Positions 42,645 through 52,448 of a stretch of 64,000 bases of DNA are shown piece by piece; the first letter of the stretch is position 1; each line of letters begins with the position of its first letter. Made by a program: the position numbers and the translations under genes. Location: assembly GCA_022792815.1 (NCBI GenBank), contig JAAWBS010000002.1:39633-103632 (forward strand), in the 5' to 3' direction. The DNA comes from Hungatella sp. (GTDB lineage Bacteria > Bacillota > Clostridia > Lachnospirales > Lachnospiraceae). Below the pieces are notes generated by a model. It was not told the DNA's origin. It was given only the letters and a program-made list of their open reading frames with translations, and made no database searches.

Positions 42645-44432
42645 GTGCTGCATCTTTTACAAAAAAAGATCGCTGTCTCCTCCATCAAAGGCAGGTTATC
42701 CCTGATTGTCGCTGTCCAGATAATCCTGGCCCTGCTGTTTTGGCTGTTTACCGTCACCCTGTCCACCTACCAGACCTATAATGACACCTCCAACCGTTAC
42801 GATCAGACCGGAGAGCAGTTTCTGAGCAAGGCCGAGGCCGCCGTCTCCTATGTCGAGTCCGTGACCTTATTCCCCTCCCAGCTCCATACCCAGAACAATG
42901 ATACCTATATCTCCAAAACCCTTCGTGACGGAAATATCCTCAATAACGTCCGGTTTTATAACTACTTTAACGCTCAGGCTCAAAACCGGTTTGTCAATGA
43001 TTCCCTGGATTTTATCTCTATCTACGATTTGGACGGAAACGGTTTAGCTGCTTTTTGCGATGCCCCATACCAGCTCTGCTTTATACAGAATTCCCCTGAC
43101 TGGTATCTGGACATGCTCCCCTACAATACCGGCATCTCCATGCTGATCTCCGCCGATTCTTTTTACGGGTCAGGGCTTCATGACCGGGATCTTCACTCTG
43201 TCTGCACAGTACGCGGAGTCATCGACCCTAACACCTTTTCCATCGTAGGCTACTGTGTGGCCGGCATCAGCACCGGCTGGCTGGAACAGACCTTTCACAA
43301 TATCAAACTGGCTCCCAACCAGACCTTTGAGCTTTACAAAGACGGCACCCGGCTCTTCGGAACCGCCCGGCTGCCCCGGATTTTTGAGGAAACTGCCTCA
43401 ACCGGTCAGACCGGCAATTTTTCCAAACGATCCATCCGCATGGAAGACGGAAAGCTCTTTGCCTTCAACCTGATCGTCCACTCCGGCGGCTATGGACTTT
43501 TGATCCAAACGCCTCTCTCGGATATGATCGGCTCTGTCGGCGGTATCTGGACCGGATTCAGTATCTGCATCGGAATATTTTTGTTGATATTGGTGTATTT
43601 AATCTGTCATATCGTGAAGACTGTCCTTCGAGCTCTCCGCGACCTGATAGAGGCATGCAACCATCTGGAGGCAGAACATGCCACCGCGATCTCTCCTGAA
43701 AACCTGCCGCTGGAGATTCAGACGCTCTTTTCCTCCTTCAACCGGATGTCCAGCCGCATCAGCTCCTTGGTTCAGGAAGTGTTTCTAAAACAGCAGAAAC
43801 AACAGGAGACGGAGCTGCAGCTGCTTCGAACTCAGATCAATCCTCACTATCTCTACAATACCTTGGAAATCATGCACATGAAGGCCTATTCACACAGAGA
43901 TTATGAGGTAGCTGCCATGTCTGAGCTTCTGGGACAAAATCTGCAGTACGGGCTGCGCAACACGACAAAGGAGACCACTCTTGAGGAAGAGCTGTCACAG
44001 ATGAAGATCTATCTGTCTCTCCTATCCTATCAATACCGGGATCGGATAAAGACGACTGTATCCATAGAGACAGACCTGCTTCCGTGCCGGGTCATTAAGC
44101 TGATCTTTCAGCCGATTATCGAGAATGCCGTCATCCATGGGATGACTTCGGCCGACCAGGTGTTATCCATTGATATTTTCGGATATCGGGATGGGGAACA
44201 TATGATACTGAAAATCACAGATGACGGGTGCGGTATGACCCCCCAACAATTAGAAGAATTAAATCAGAATATCGAAAACCCGGCTGCAGGCAGCATCGGG
44301 CTGAGAAATGTATGCCGGAGAATCCAGCTTAACTATGGACCTGAATATAAAGTAAAGATTGACAGCACGTCAGGAATCGGCACTGCCATAACCCTCACCG
44401 TTCCCTGGCGCCCTGTGGGACAGGAGGCGTAA
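42645..44432 (+). CDS. Sensor histidine kinase, YesM type
   Basis: The 595-residue kinase has a first transmembrane segment at about residues 20-42, an extracytoplasmic sensor domain to about 300, and a second segment near FSICIGIFLLILVYLICHIV. INPHYLYNTLEIMHM carries the phospho-His. ATPase motifs ENAVIHG and DDGCGM follow. GTG 42645 has AGAGG at the right distance; GTG 42636 lies inside that site. It is divergent from the binding-protein gene and forms an operon with the response regulator 3 nt later. Confidence 0.93.
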   Translation: MLHLLQKKIAVSSIKGRLSLIVAVQIILALLFWLFTVTLSTYQTYNDTSNRYDQTGEQFLSKAEAAVSYVESVTLFPSQLHTQNNDTYISKTLRDGNILNNVRFYNYFNAQAQNRFVNDSLDFISIYDLDGNGLAAFCDAPYQLCFIQNSPDWYLDMLPYNTGISMLISADSFYGSGLHDRDLHSVCTVRGVIDPNTFSIVGYCVAGISTGWLEQTFHNIKLAPNQTFELYKDGTRLFGTARLPRIFEETASTGQTGNFSKRSIRMEDGKLFAFNLIVHSGGYGLLIQTPLSDMIGSVGGIWTGFSICIGIFLLILVYLICHIVKTVLRALRDLIEACNHLEAEHATAISPENLPLEIQTLFSSFNRMSSRISSLVQEVFLKQQKQQETELQLLRTQINPHYLYNTLEIMHMKAYSHRDYEVAAMSELLGQNLQYGLRNTTKETTLEEELSQMKIYLSLLSYQYRDRIKTTVSIETDLLPCRVIKLIFQPIIENAVIHGMTSADQVLSIDIFGYRDGEHMILKITDDGCGMTPQQLEELNQNIENPAAGSIGLRNVCRRIQLNYGPEYKVKIDSTSGIGTAITLTVPWRPVGQEA

Positions 44433-44435
44433 ATA

Positions 44436-45575
44436 ATGTTTCGCATACTTTTAGTCGATGACAATCCGATTATCGTCGACGGGATCGAGACCATGATCCA
44501 TGACCATGTTCCTGAGATCTTCTCTGTCTCAAAAGCCTATGACGGCCGTCAGGCACTGGAGATGCTTACGGAGACTTATTTTCACCTAATTATCTCGGAT
44601 ATCAAGATGCCCCAGTTAGACGGAATCTCTCTGCTGAACCTGATTCAGAAGGAGCACCTGCCAACTACGGTCATCATTCTCAGCGGCTATGACGATTATA
44701 TGTTTATTCGGTGCGCTCTTCGCCTGGGTGCCTATGATTACTTGTTAAAACCGGTAAATATCCAAAATCTGTCGGCCATGCTGCGGGAGATTCGGCCGAC
44801 CCTCAAGGAGTCCTCTCTGACTCTGTCCAAAGATCATCTGTCCTGCCTTTCCCTGAATGTGGGAGCACACAACTATTTTGATCTGCCTGGTGATGGGGAA
44901 AAATCTCTTTCCCTGGACGAACTGAAAGAAGCCTTAGACCGGCTTCAGGTTCTGGTGTTGGAACTGGATTCTGACGGCGTATATCAAGAGATCAATCAGA
45001 TATTTTTCCGTCTGTCCGAAAACCTGCTTACCGAAGATCAGCTGAAAAATGCCTTCTCTGATTTTGCCTATGCCCTTGTACAGAAAAACAGTTATCTCAT
45101 CAAGGTTATGGCTCAATACAAACTGTCGGACAATGACCTGACCTCTCAGATCAAGAATCAGCCCCACCTAAGCCAGCTGAAGGAAAAATTCTGTCAGATC
45201 CTTCTCCTCTATATCAGCCATCTGGAGCTGCTTCAAAAGGATAACGAAGAATATGTGGCAAAAAAAGCCCAGGCCTACATTCAACAGCACTACTCCGAAC
45301 CCCTTCTCCTATCCGATATCGCCGCTCTTTTTAAGCTTCATCCCAACTACTTCAGCCTGCTCTTTAAGAAACAGCTGCATGTCACCGTGCGGGATTATAT
45401 CTTACAGTTGAGGATCTCCAAGGCCAAAGAAATGATGGCAGACCCGTCTCTGAGACTCTTGGATATCGCCCTGGCAGTTGGGTATCAGGATGGCTCCCAT
45501 TTTAACAGAGCTTTTAAAAATGTAACCGGCCTGTCCCCGACTCAATATCGAATCAACTTAGAAAGGAAGATCTGA
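44436..45575 (+). CDS. Response regulator, YesN/AraC type
   Basis: The 379-residue protein has an N-terminal receiver with Asp in LIISDIKMPQ (about residue 54), VIILSGYDDYMF and LLKPVN. A long helical linker follows, then an AraC double helix-turn-helix at about 275-375 (HPNYFSLLFKK, ending HFNRAFKNVTGLSPTQYR). It probably activates the divergent sugar operon. It converges with the last gene of the fatty-acid operon. Confidence 0.93.
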   Translation: MFRILLVDDNPIIVDGIETMIHDHVPEIFSVSKAYDGRQALEMLTETYFHLIISDIKMPQLDGISLLNLIQKEHLPTTVIILSGYDDYMFIRCALRLGAYDYLLKPVNIQNLSAMLREIRPTLKESSLTLSKDHLSCLSLNVGAHNYFDLPGDGEKSLSLDELKEALDRLQVLVLELDSDGVYQEINQIFFRLSENLLTEDQLKNAFSDFAYALVQKNSYLIKVMAQYKLSDNDLTSQIKNQPHLSQLKEKFCQILLLYISHLELLQKDNEEYVAKKAQAYIQQHYSEPLLLSDIAALFKLHPNYFSLLFKKQLHVTVRDYILQLRISKAKEMMADPSLRLLDIALAVGYQDGSHFNRAFKNVTGLSPTQYRINLERKI

Positions 45576-45588
45576 GCCGGCGAAAGCA

Positions 45589-46707
45589 TCAGCCGGCCCC
45601 GCTAAGTTCCTCCATCACCTCTTCCACTGTCTCGATCCGTTCCGCCCGAAAGGCATTGCTCCCGCAAAACAGCAGACCATGGTTCAGATCTCCACTGGCC
45701 GCGTTGACTAAGGCCGTGGTGATACAGTAAGGCGTGACGGATGGGTCGCACTTCTCCAGACACTGAAAACACCGCTCAGGCGGGATCCTTCCTGCAGAAG
45801 CCTCCTTGAGGAACGGATTGACGATAGCCCGCCCCGGCATCCCCACCGGACTTTTGGTGATCACGATATCCTGCTGCCTCGCCTGGATATAGGCCTGTTT
45901 ATAGCACTCCGGCGCATCGCACTCCCGGGTCGTCACAAATCGGGTCGCCACCTGCACCCCGTCTGCCCCCAGACTCAGCTGATGCTCCACATCCTCCCGG
46001 CTGTAGATCCCTCCTGCAGTCACGACGGGGATCCTGGATCCATACTTCTCCTCGTAGGATTTCACCACCTTGATGATCTCCCTCACCTCTTTGTCATAGT
46101 CCTCTCTCCGGTATGTGTGTGCCACATCCTCCGTGTCTGCCCCGTACTGACTTAATTGTTCTCTGGAAAATCCCAGGTGTCCCCCTGCCAGAGGCCCCTC
46201 AATGACCACCAGGTCCGGTATCCGGTGATACCGCCTGTCCCAGAGCTTTAAGATCACAGACGCCGACTTTGCTGTAGACACGATGGGGGCTATCTTCGTG
46301 TGGGTACTTCCCGTCTCTGCCTCCACCTCGGCCACATACTCAGGCAGCGACACAGGCAGACCGGCGCCGGAGATAATGATATCCGCCCCGGCCCTGACTG
46401 CCGCCTTCACATACTGGTCGTACTGTTTGGTCGCCACCATGATGTTGAAGCCGATAACCCCTTTCGGCGCTGTATCCCGCGCCTTTCGAAGCTCTGTACC
46501 GATGGCCCGAAGGTTGGCCTTCAGCGGATGATCCCTAAAATCAGGCTCCCGAAATCCGATCTGAGCAGTGGAGATGATCCCAAGTCCTCCCGCCTCTGCC
46601 ACGGCCCCCGCCAGGCGGTGGAGGCTGATTCCCACTCCCATACCGCCCTGGATCACCGGTTTTTCAATAATGAAATCTCCTATTACAAGTGGTTTTATAT
46701 TCCCCAT
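45589..46707 (-). CDS. FabK/nitronate monooxygenase-family flavoprotein
   Basis: The 372-residue FMN TIM-barrel protein has PVIQGGMGVGISLHRLAGAV at the N-terminus. VIEGPLAGGHLGF holds the family His. VVTAGGIYSREDVEHQL and GADGVQVATRFVTTRECDA are FMN-binding segments. It is 20 nt after accDA and thus probably the last gene of the fatty-acid operon. The operon already has a FabK (54130-55053), and this protein is longer with a C-terminal Cys-rich tail (CFQCLEKCDPSVTPYC). It may be a nitronate monooxygenase or a second enoyl reductase. Confidence 0.82.
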   Translation of the reverse strand: MGNIKPLVIGDFIIEKPVIQGGMGVGISLHRLAGAVAEAGGLGIISTAQIGFREPDFRDHPLKANLRAIGTELRKARDTAPKGVIGFNIMVATKQYDQYVKAAVRAGADIIISGAGLPVSLPEYVAEVEAETGSTHTKIAPIVSTAKSASVILKLWDRRYHRIPDLVVIEGPLAGGHLGFSREQLSQYGADTEDVAHTYRREDYDKEVREIIKVVKSYEEKYGSRIPVVTAGGIYSREDVEHQLSLGADGVQVATRFVTTRECDAPECYKQAYIQARQQDIVITKSPVGMPGRAIVNPFLKEASAGRIPPERCFQCLEKCDPSVTPYCITTALVNAASGDLNHGLLFCGSNAFRAERIETVEEVMEELSGAG

Positions 46708-46727
46708 GATGTTCTCCTCAATCGCCG

Positions 46728-48518
46728 TCAGATTCCACGGAATCTCTCATATCTCTGGGTCCGCAGCTCTTCCCCTGTCCTGGCTCCATAATCTCTCAGA
46801 AATCTTCCCATCCTCTGATCCATCTCCAGGGCGATCTCTCCCAGATTCTCGCCGCAGGCCGGCTCTCTCTCGGGAATCACTTCCTCGATGATCCCAAGGT
46901 TTAACAGATCCCCGGCGGTCACCTTCATCACTCCTGCCGCCTCATCGGCTCTCTTGCTGTCCTTCCACAGAATCGACGCAAATCCTTCGGGCGACAACAC
47001 GGAGTATACTGCATTTTCCAGCATCCACACTTCATTGGCCACCGCCATGGCCAGGGCGCCGCCGCTTCCTCCTTCGCCGATGACCACAGACAGCACCGGC
47101 ACCGTAAGGTCGGACATCTCAAACAGACTTCTGGCGATGGCCTCGCCCTGCCCTCTCTCCTCCGCCTCGATCCCACAGAAAGCCCCGGGGGTATCCACAA
47201 AACAGATCACAGGGCGTCCAAACCGCTCCGCCTGCTTCATAAGGCGCAGCGCCTTCCGGTATCCCTCCGGAGAAGGCATGCCGAAATTTCGGCTGATATT
47301 CTCTTTAGTGGTCTTTCCCTTCTGCTGGCCGATAACCGTCACCGGCTTCCCGTGAAACAAGGCGATGCCTCCGATGATGGCTCCGTCGTCGCCATAATAC
47401 CGATCTCCGTGGAACTCCATGAACTCATCAAAGATTTCATCGATATAATCTTTGGCAGTCGGGCGGTCCGCCCGACGGGACAGGAGTACATGCTCCCAGG
47501 CAGTTTTCTCCGGGTTTTCCACATCAAGACTTACTTTTTCCACCGCGCCGCCGATTCCATCCATATCCGTCCCGGCACCGTTCTCCCTCAGATCACCTGC
47601 CTCCCGGACCTTTTTCGCCGAATTTTTCATCGGATCCGCAGGATAACCGACACCTTCCGCTGTCTCCTGTCTGTGCACCTTAAGAATCCTTCCAAGAGTC
47701 TCCTTCATCTCCTCTCTCGGAACGATTCTGTCCACAAATCCGTGTTCCAGCAGAAATTCCGCTCTCTGGAACCCTTCCGGCAGTTTCTGCCCGATGGTCT
47801 GCTGGATCACCCGAGGCCCGGCAAATCCGATCAAAGCTCCCGGCTCGGCCAGGATCATATCTCCCAACATGGCAAAGCTGGCGGTCACCCCTCCCGTGGT
47901 GGGGTCCGTGAGAACGCTGACAAACAGAAGTCCTGCCTCATGGTGCCGTTTTAAGGCTCCGCTGGTCTTGGCCATCTGCATCAGGGAGACACATCCCTCC
48001 TGCATCCTGGCTCCTCCGGAACAGGCAAAGATGATGACCGGCAACCGCTCTTTAGTGGCTCTCTCCACCATACGGGTGATCTTCTCTCCCACCACATGGC
48101 CCATGCTGCTCATCAAAAATCTGGCGTCACAGACACCCACAGCCGCCTTCTCCCCTTCGATCAGACAGCTTCCTGTGACGATGGCCTCATTCAGCCTGGT
48201 CTTCTCCCTAGCCGCCCAAACCTTCTCCTCATATCCCGGAAAATCCAGGGGATTGGAAAACTCCATCTTCCGGTTCCACTCCTCAAAACTTCCGGCATCT
48301 GCGGTGATCTCGATCCTTCTCATGGCATGGACGCGGAAATAAGCCTTGCATTTGGGACAGATATAGTAATTATTCTTTACATCCTCCCCTAAGATGGGCT
48401 GACTGCACTTTCTGCATTTTCTCCACAGACCCTCAGGGACATTGGGCTCCCGCCCGGTCTGGCTTCTGTACTTCGTATCGATCAATGTGTAGGTTTTCTT
48501 GAACATATCTCTCAGCAT
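46728..48518 (-). CDS. accDA: Acetyl-CoA carboxylase carboxyltransferase, fused AccD-AccA
   Basis: One 596-residue chain holds both carboxyltransferase subunits. The N-terminal AccD part has the zinc ribbon [20 protein letters not shown] plus PKC, and GGARMQEG. The C-terminal AccA part (from about residue 310) has [21 protein letters not shown] and the [19 protein letters not shown] segment. The fusion joint is an acidic, charged linker at about 285-325. It transfers carboxyl from biotin to acetyl-CoA. ATG 48518 has only a distant AAGGAG; MFKKTY, four codons in, is an alternative. The gene follows accC by 83 nt. Confidence 0.93.
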   Translation of the reverse strand: MLRDMFKKTYTLIDTKYRSQTGREPNVPEGLWRKCRKCSQPILGEDVKNNYYICPKCKAYFRVHAMRRIEITADAGSFEEWNRKMEFSNPLDFPGYEEKVWAAREKTRLNEAIVTGSCLIEGEKAAVGVCDARFLMSSMGHVVGEKITRMVERATKERLPVIIFACSGGARMQEGCVSLMQMAKTSGALKRHHEAGLLFVSVLTDPTTGGVTASFAMLGDMILAEPGALIGFAGPRVIQQTIGQKLPEGFQRAEFLLEHGFVDRIVPREEMKETLGRILKVHRQETAEGVGYPADPMKNSAKKVREAGDLRENGAGTDMDGIGGAVEKVSLDVENPEKTAWEHVLLSRRADRPTAKDYIDEIFDEFMEFHGDRYYGDDGAIIGGIALFHGKPVTVIGQQKGKTTKENISRNFGMPSPEGYRKALRLMKQAERFGRPVICFVDTPGAFCGIEAEERGQGEAIARSLFEMSDLTVPVLSVVIGEGGSGGALAMAVANEVWMLENAVYSVLSPEGFASILWKDSKRADEAAGVMKVTAGDLLNLGIIEEVIPEREPACGENLGEIALEMDQRMGRFLRDYGARTGEELRTQRYERFRGI

Positions 48519-48601
48519 AGTCCCTGTTCTCTCCTTCCTCGTGACAGCCCTGACACCGGCCGAACACCTCCTGTTCCTGGTCTAAAAGGGTCCCATTCCC
48601 C

Positions 48602-49954
48602 CTATTTCCCGTACTCCGGAAAATACGTGGGGATAAAATGAGTATCTGTGTCTCCGTCCTGAAATGCCTCGTGATTGAGAATCTCATACTGAAAATCCAG
48701 ATTGGTTTCAATCCCCTCGATCACCAGTTCTCCCAGAGCGCTTCTCATCTTGGCGATGGCTGATTTCCTGTCTTTCCCGTGGACGATCAGCTTTAAAAGC
48801 ATGGAATCATAGTTGGGAGGCACTCGATAATCACTGTAAATATGGCTGTCCACCCGGACTCCGTTGCCTCCCGGCGTGTGCACATTGGTGATCAGTCCGG
48901 GACAAGGCATAAAATGTTTCTCCGGATTCTCCGCGTTGATCCTGCACTCGATGGCATGGCCCTGGATCCTCACCTGATCCTGAGTCACTGACAGCGTTTC
49001 CCCCGCCGCAACCCGGATCTGCTCCTGAATCAGATCCATGCCTGTCACCATCTCCGTCACCGGGTGCTCCACCTGGATCCTGGTGTTCATCTCCATAAAA
49101 TAAAAATTCTTGTTTTTATCAAGAAGGAACTCGATGGTTCCCGCATTTTCATACTTAACTGCCTTGGCCGCCCGGACGGCGGTCTCCCCCATCTTCTTTC
49201 TCAACTCCTGGGAGATGGCGATAGACGGGGATTCCTCCAGCACCTTCTGATGCCTTCTCTGGATGGAACAGTCCCGCTCCCCTAAATGCACCACATGGCC
49301 ATGTTTATCCGCCATGATCTGAAATTCGATATGCCTGGGTTTCTCGATATACCGCTCCAGATACATGGTATCATCGGAAAATCCCTTGACAGACTCCATC
49401 TGAGCATTCTGAAAATTTCCGTCAAAATCCTCCGGACCCCAGGAAATCCGCATGCCCTTTCCTCCGCCTCCGGAGGAAGCCTTGATCATCACCGGATACC
49501 CGATCTGATCCGCCATGGCTCTCGCCTCTTCCACGGTGCGCACCGGCTCCTTACTTCCGGGAACCACCGGCACTCCGGCCTCCATCATAGTCTTCCTGGC
49601 CTCGGATTTATTACCCATCTTGTGAATCAACTCTGCCGACGGCCCGATAAATGTAATATTGCACTTCTCGCACAGCTGGGCAAACCTGGCATTTTCCGAC
49701 AGAAACCCGAATCCCGGATGGATGGCCTCCGCCTTCATCGCCACCGTGGCAGAGATGATACGCTCCATATTCAGATAGCTTTCCCCGGAAGGCGCCGGTC
49801 CGATACAGACGGCCTCATCCGCCAGAAGAGTGTGAAGAGAGTCCCTGTCCGCCTCCGAGTACACTGCCACCGTCTTAATTCCCATCTCCCGGCACGCCCG
49901 GATAATCCGCACCGCGATCTCGCCCCTGTTGGCAACCAATATCTTCGTAAACAT
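48602..49954 (-). CDS. accC: Biotin carboxylase AccC
   Basis: The 450-residue ATP-grasp enzyme carboxylates biotin on AccB. FTKILVANRGEIAVRIIRAC opens the protein; the ATP-binding loop is KASSGGGGKGMRI, and EMNTRIQVEHPVTEMVTG marks the active site. Length is normal. It lies 10 nt after fabZ in the fatty-acid operon. Confidence 0.97.
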   Translation of the reverse strand: MFTKILVANRGEIAVRIIRACREMGIKTVAVYSEADRDSLHTLLADEAVCIGPAPSGESYLNMERIISATVAMKAEAIHPGFGFLSENARFAQLCEKCNITFIGPSAELIHKMGNKSEARKTMMEAGVPVVPGSKEPVRTVEEARAMADQIGYPVMIKASSGGGGKGMRISWGPEDFDGNFQNAQMESVKGFSDDTMYLERYIEKPRHIEFQIMADKHGHVVHLGERDCSIQRRHQKVLEESPSIAISQELRKKMGETAVRAAKAVKYENAGTIEFLLDKNKNFYFMEMNTRIQVEHPVTEMVTGMDLIQEQIRVAAGETLSVTQDQVRIQGHAIECRINAENPEKHFMPCPGLITNVHTPGGNGVRVDSHIYSDYRVPPNYDSMLLKLIVHGKDRKSAIAKMRSALGELVIEGIETNLDFQYEILNHEAFQDGDTDTHFIPTYFPEYGK

Positions 49955-49964
49955 CAGACCTCAC

Positions 49965-50387
49965 CTATCCAATCATAAATGTCAGTTCCGCCGTCACCGC
50001 AACCTTGCCGTCCACCGTAGCCGTGGCCTGGCCGATTCCCATAGGCCCCTTCTGCTTCACGATCTGACATTCCAGCTTAAGCTTATCCCCCGGAACCACT
50101 TTCCTCTTAAACTTTGCATGGTTGATCGCCCCAAAATAGGCAGTCTTTCCCTTATTCTCCTCCACGCTTAAGATCGCCACGGCACCTACCTGAGCCAGAG
50201 CCTCAATCATCAGTACACCCGGCATCACCGGTTCCTGCGGAAAATGCCCCCGAAACTGAGGTTCATCAAAGGTCACACACTTATACCCCACTGCCCGCAC
50301 GCCCGGCTCCAGCTCCTCGATACAATCGATCAGCAGAAACGGATGACGATGGGGGATAATCTCTTCAATCTCCTTAATCCCTAACAT
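49965..50387 (-). CDS. fabZ: 3-hydroxyacyl-ACP dehydratase FabZ
   Basis: The 140-residue hot-dog-fold dehydratase has IIPHRHPFLLID with the catalytic His and, later, HFPQEPVMPGVLMIEALAQ with the catalytic Glu. I start it at ATG 50387 after AAGGAG; an in-frame extension upstream is not conserved in the family. It removes water from 3-hydroxyacyl-ACP in each elongation round. Position between accB and accC is usual for this operon type. Confidence 0.96.
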   Translation of the reverse strand: MLGIKEIEEIIPHRHPFLLIDCIEELEPGVRAVGYKCVTFDEPQFRGHFPQEPVMPGVLMIEALAQVGAVAILSVEENKGKTAYFGAINHAKFKRKVVPGDKLKLECQIVKQKGPMGIGQATATVDGKVAVTAELTFMIG

Positions 50388-50500
50388 CCAAACTCTCCTT
50401 CCCCCGGCCGAAATCTCCCGGGCATTCCTTCTACTCTTATCCAATCCTTGTGCTGATCACCTCATGCCGTCCCGACTCCCGGCACAGGCAACTGCTCTCA

Positions 50501-51175
50501 TCAGCGAATCCGAAACAACGGCTGGCCATACTCCACCACATCCTCATTCTTCACGAGAATGGCCTCCACCACGCCGTCATACTCACTCTCAATCTCATTC
50601 ATCAGCTTCATGGCCTCGATAATGCCCAAAACCTGTCCCTTCTTCACCCGATCTCCAACCTTCACAAAAGCCTCGGCTTCCGGCGAAGAAGCACTATAAA
50701 AAATCCCAACCAACGGCGAAGTCACCACTCGATCCGACTCCACCCCCGACACCGCTTCCACTCCGGCAACCGGTACCGCCGCCTGTGCCATCCCGGCCCC
50801 GACAACCGGCACTGCCGCCTGGGTCATCCCGACCCCGACAACCGGCACTGCCGCCTGGGTCATCCCAGCTCCGGCTACAGGCACGGTCGGCTGTACCATC
50901 CCGGTTCCTGCCACAGCCACAGTCGGCTGTACCATCCCGGTCCCTGCCACAGGAACTACCGGCTGCACCATTTCAGTTCCTGCCACAGGCACGGTCGGCT
51001 GTACCACTCCAGCCCCGACTGCCGACGCCGCCGTCTGTGTCACTCCAACCATCGGCACCGCTGTCCCGGCCTCTCTCTTCAAACAAACCTTAACCCCGCT
51101 ATCCTCCACATTTAATTCCGTTAAAGAATGTTCCGTAAACGCCTGAATCAAGGTCAAAATATTCTGTATCTCCAT
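50501..51175 (-). CDS. accB: Biotin carboxyl carrier protein AccB with repeat linker
   Basis: The 224-residue carrier has a short N-terminal helical region and a C-terminal biotinyl domain with IIEAMKLMNEIES (biotinylated Lys190). Between them lies a linker of seven tandem 12-residue units, residues 56-139, of the type GMVQPTVPVAGT. The usual BCCP linker is a shorter Pro/Ala-rich stretch, so this copy is about 60 residues longer. GGAGG precedes the ATG. It is in the fatty-acid operon between fabF and fabZ. Confidence 0.95.
   Translation of the reverse strand: MEIQNILTLIQAFTEHSLTELNVEDSGVKVCLKREAGTAVPMVGVTQTAASAVGAGVVQPTVPVAGTEMVQPVVPVAGTGMVQPTVAVAGTGMVQPTVPVAGAGMTQAAVPVVGVGMTQAAVPVVGAGMAQAAVPVAGVEAVSGVESDRVVTSPLVGIFYSASSPEAEAFVKVGDRVKKGQVLGIIEAMKLMNEIESEYDGVVEAILVKNEDVVEYGQPLFRIR
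50759..51010 (-). repeat. accB: Seven 36-bp tandem repeats in the accB linker
   Basis: Seven in-frame 36-bp units encode 12-residue repeats. The first four share MVQPTVPVAGT-like units; the last three share MTQAAVPVVG-like units, so the array has grown in two blocks. Copy number could vary by slippage or recombination between strains. Confidence 0.85.
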
Positions 51176-51194
51176 CTAACCAACCTCCTGCACT

Positions 51195-52433
51195 CTACCC
51201 CTCAAACTCTTTCACCACAAGGCTCGCATTATGTCCCCCAAACCCAAGTGAATTGCTGACCGCATATCTCACCTTCGTCTCCACTCCGGATCCCTTGGTA
51301 TAATTCAGGTCGCAGCCCTCATCCTCCTGCTCCAATCCCGCTGTGGCATGGACAAATCCTTCCTGAATCCCTTTCACACAGGCGATGAATTCCACCCCGC
51401 CTGCCGCACCCAGAAGGTGTCCCACCATGGACTTGGTGGAATTGATATGCACCTTGTAGGCGTGATCTCCCAGAGCCAGCTTGATGGCCTTGGTCTCAAA
51501 CAGATCATTGTGATGGGTCCCCGTGCCGTGGGCATTGATATAATCCATATCCTCCGGCTTTGCACCCGCATCCCGGATGGCCCACTCCATGGCCTTGGCC
51601 GCGCCGCTGCCGTCCTCCGCCGGGGAGGTAATATGGTAAGCGTCACAGGTAGCACCGTATCCCACCAGCTCTGCATAGATCTTTGCCCCTCTGGCTTTCG
51701 CGTGCTCCAAGGATTCCAGAACCACCACACCGGCGCCTTCACCCATGACAAATCCACCTCTGTCCCTGTCAAATGGAATGGACGCTCTCAGCGGATCCTG
51801 GGAAGTGCTCAGAGCCGTCAGAGCTCCGAATCCCGCGATGCTTAAGGGAGTGATAGAGGCTTCCGTACCGCCTGCCACCATCACATCCGCCTCCCCGTAC
51901 TGAATCGAGCGGAACGCCTCTCCGATGGAGTGAGTTCCTGTGGCGCAGGCTGTCACCACATTAAAACATTTTCCCTTTAATCCGAACTGGATGGCCACAT
52001 TGCCTGCTGCCATGTTGCCGATCATAAGAGGAACCAGAAGCGGGTTAATCCGTGACGGCCCTTTCTCCAACAGCTTCTTGTGCTCCCTCTCAATGGACTG
52101 AAGGCTTCCGATTCCGGAGCCGATGCACACACCCACCCGGTAGGGATCCTCCTTCTCCATCTCCAGAGCAGAATCCTCCAGAGCCTCCCTGGCGGCTGCC
52201 ACCGCAAACTGAGAAAACCGCTCCATCCTCTTGGCAGCCTTGGGATCCATGTAGTTCTTTCCCTCAAACCCCTTCACTTCCGCCGCCAGCTTTACCTTGT
52301 AATCCTCTGTATCAAACATGCTGATGGGACCGATGCCCACCCTCTTTTCTCTCAATCCATTCCAGAATTCTTCCACACTGTTTCCGATTGGGGTGATGGC
52401 TCCCATACCGGTGACAACCACTCTGTTCCTCAT
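51195..52433 (-). CDS. fabF: 3-oxoacyl-ACP synthase II FabF
   Basis: The 412-residue condensing enzyme has the active-site Cys in VVTACATGTHSIG, His in NAHGTGTHHND and Lys/His in STKSMVGHLLGAAG. It elongates acyl-ACP with malonyl-ACP. It begins VVVTGMGAITPIG after a near-consensus ribosome site and lies 15 nt after fabG. Length and motifs are complete. Confidence 0.97.
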   Translation of the reverse strand: MRNRVVVTGMGAITPIGNSVEEFWNGLREKRVGIGPISMFDTEDYKVKLAAEVKGFEGKNYMDPKAAKRMERFSQFAVAAAREALEDSALEMEKEDPYRVGVCIGSGIGSLQSIEREHKKLLEKGPSRINPLLVPLMIGNMAAGNVAIQFGLKGKCFNVVTACATGTHSIGEAFRSIQYGEADVMVAGGTEASITPLSIAGFGALTALSTSQDPLRASIPFDRDRGGFVMGEGAGVVVLESLEHAKARGAKIYAELVGYGATCDAYHITSPAEDGSGAAKAMEWAIRDAGAKPEDMDYINAHGTGTHHNDLFETKAIKLALGDHAYKVHINSTKSMVGHLLGAAGGVEFIACVKGIQEGFVHATAGLEQEDEGCDLNYTKGSGVETKVRYAVSNSLGFGGHNASLVVKEFEG

Positions 52434-52448
52434 AGTCTCTCTCCTTTT

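Noticed and set aside
45578..45597. GCCGGC repeat hairpin between the response regulator and FabK-like genes as terminator
   Set aside because: The stem is only 6 bp and no T tract follows on either strand.
50450..51115. Pro/His-rich plus-strand frame opposite accB
   Set aside because: It is the antisense of the tandem repeats in accB, which explains its repetitive look.
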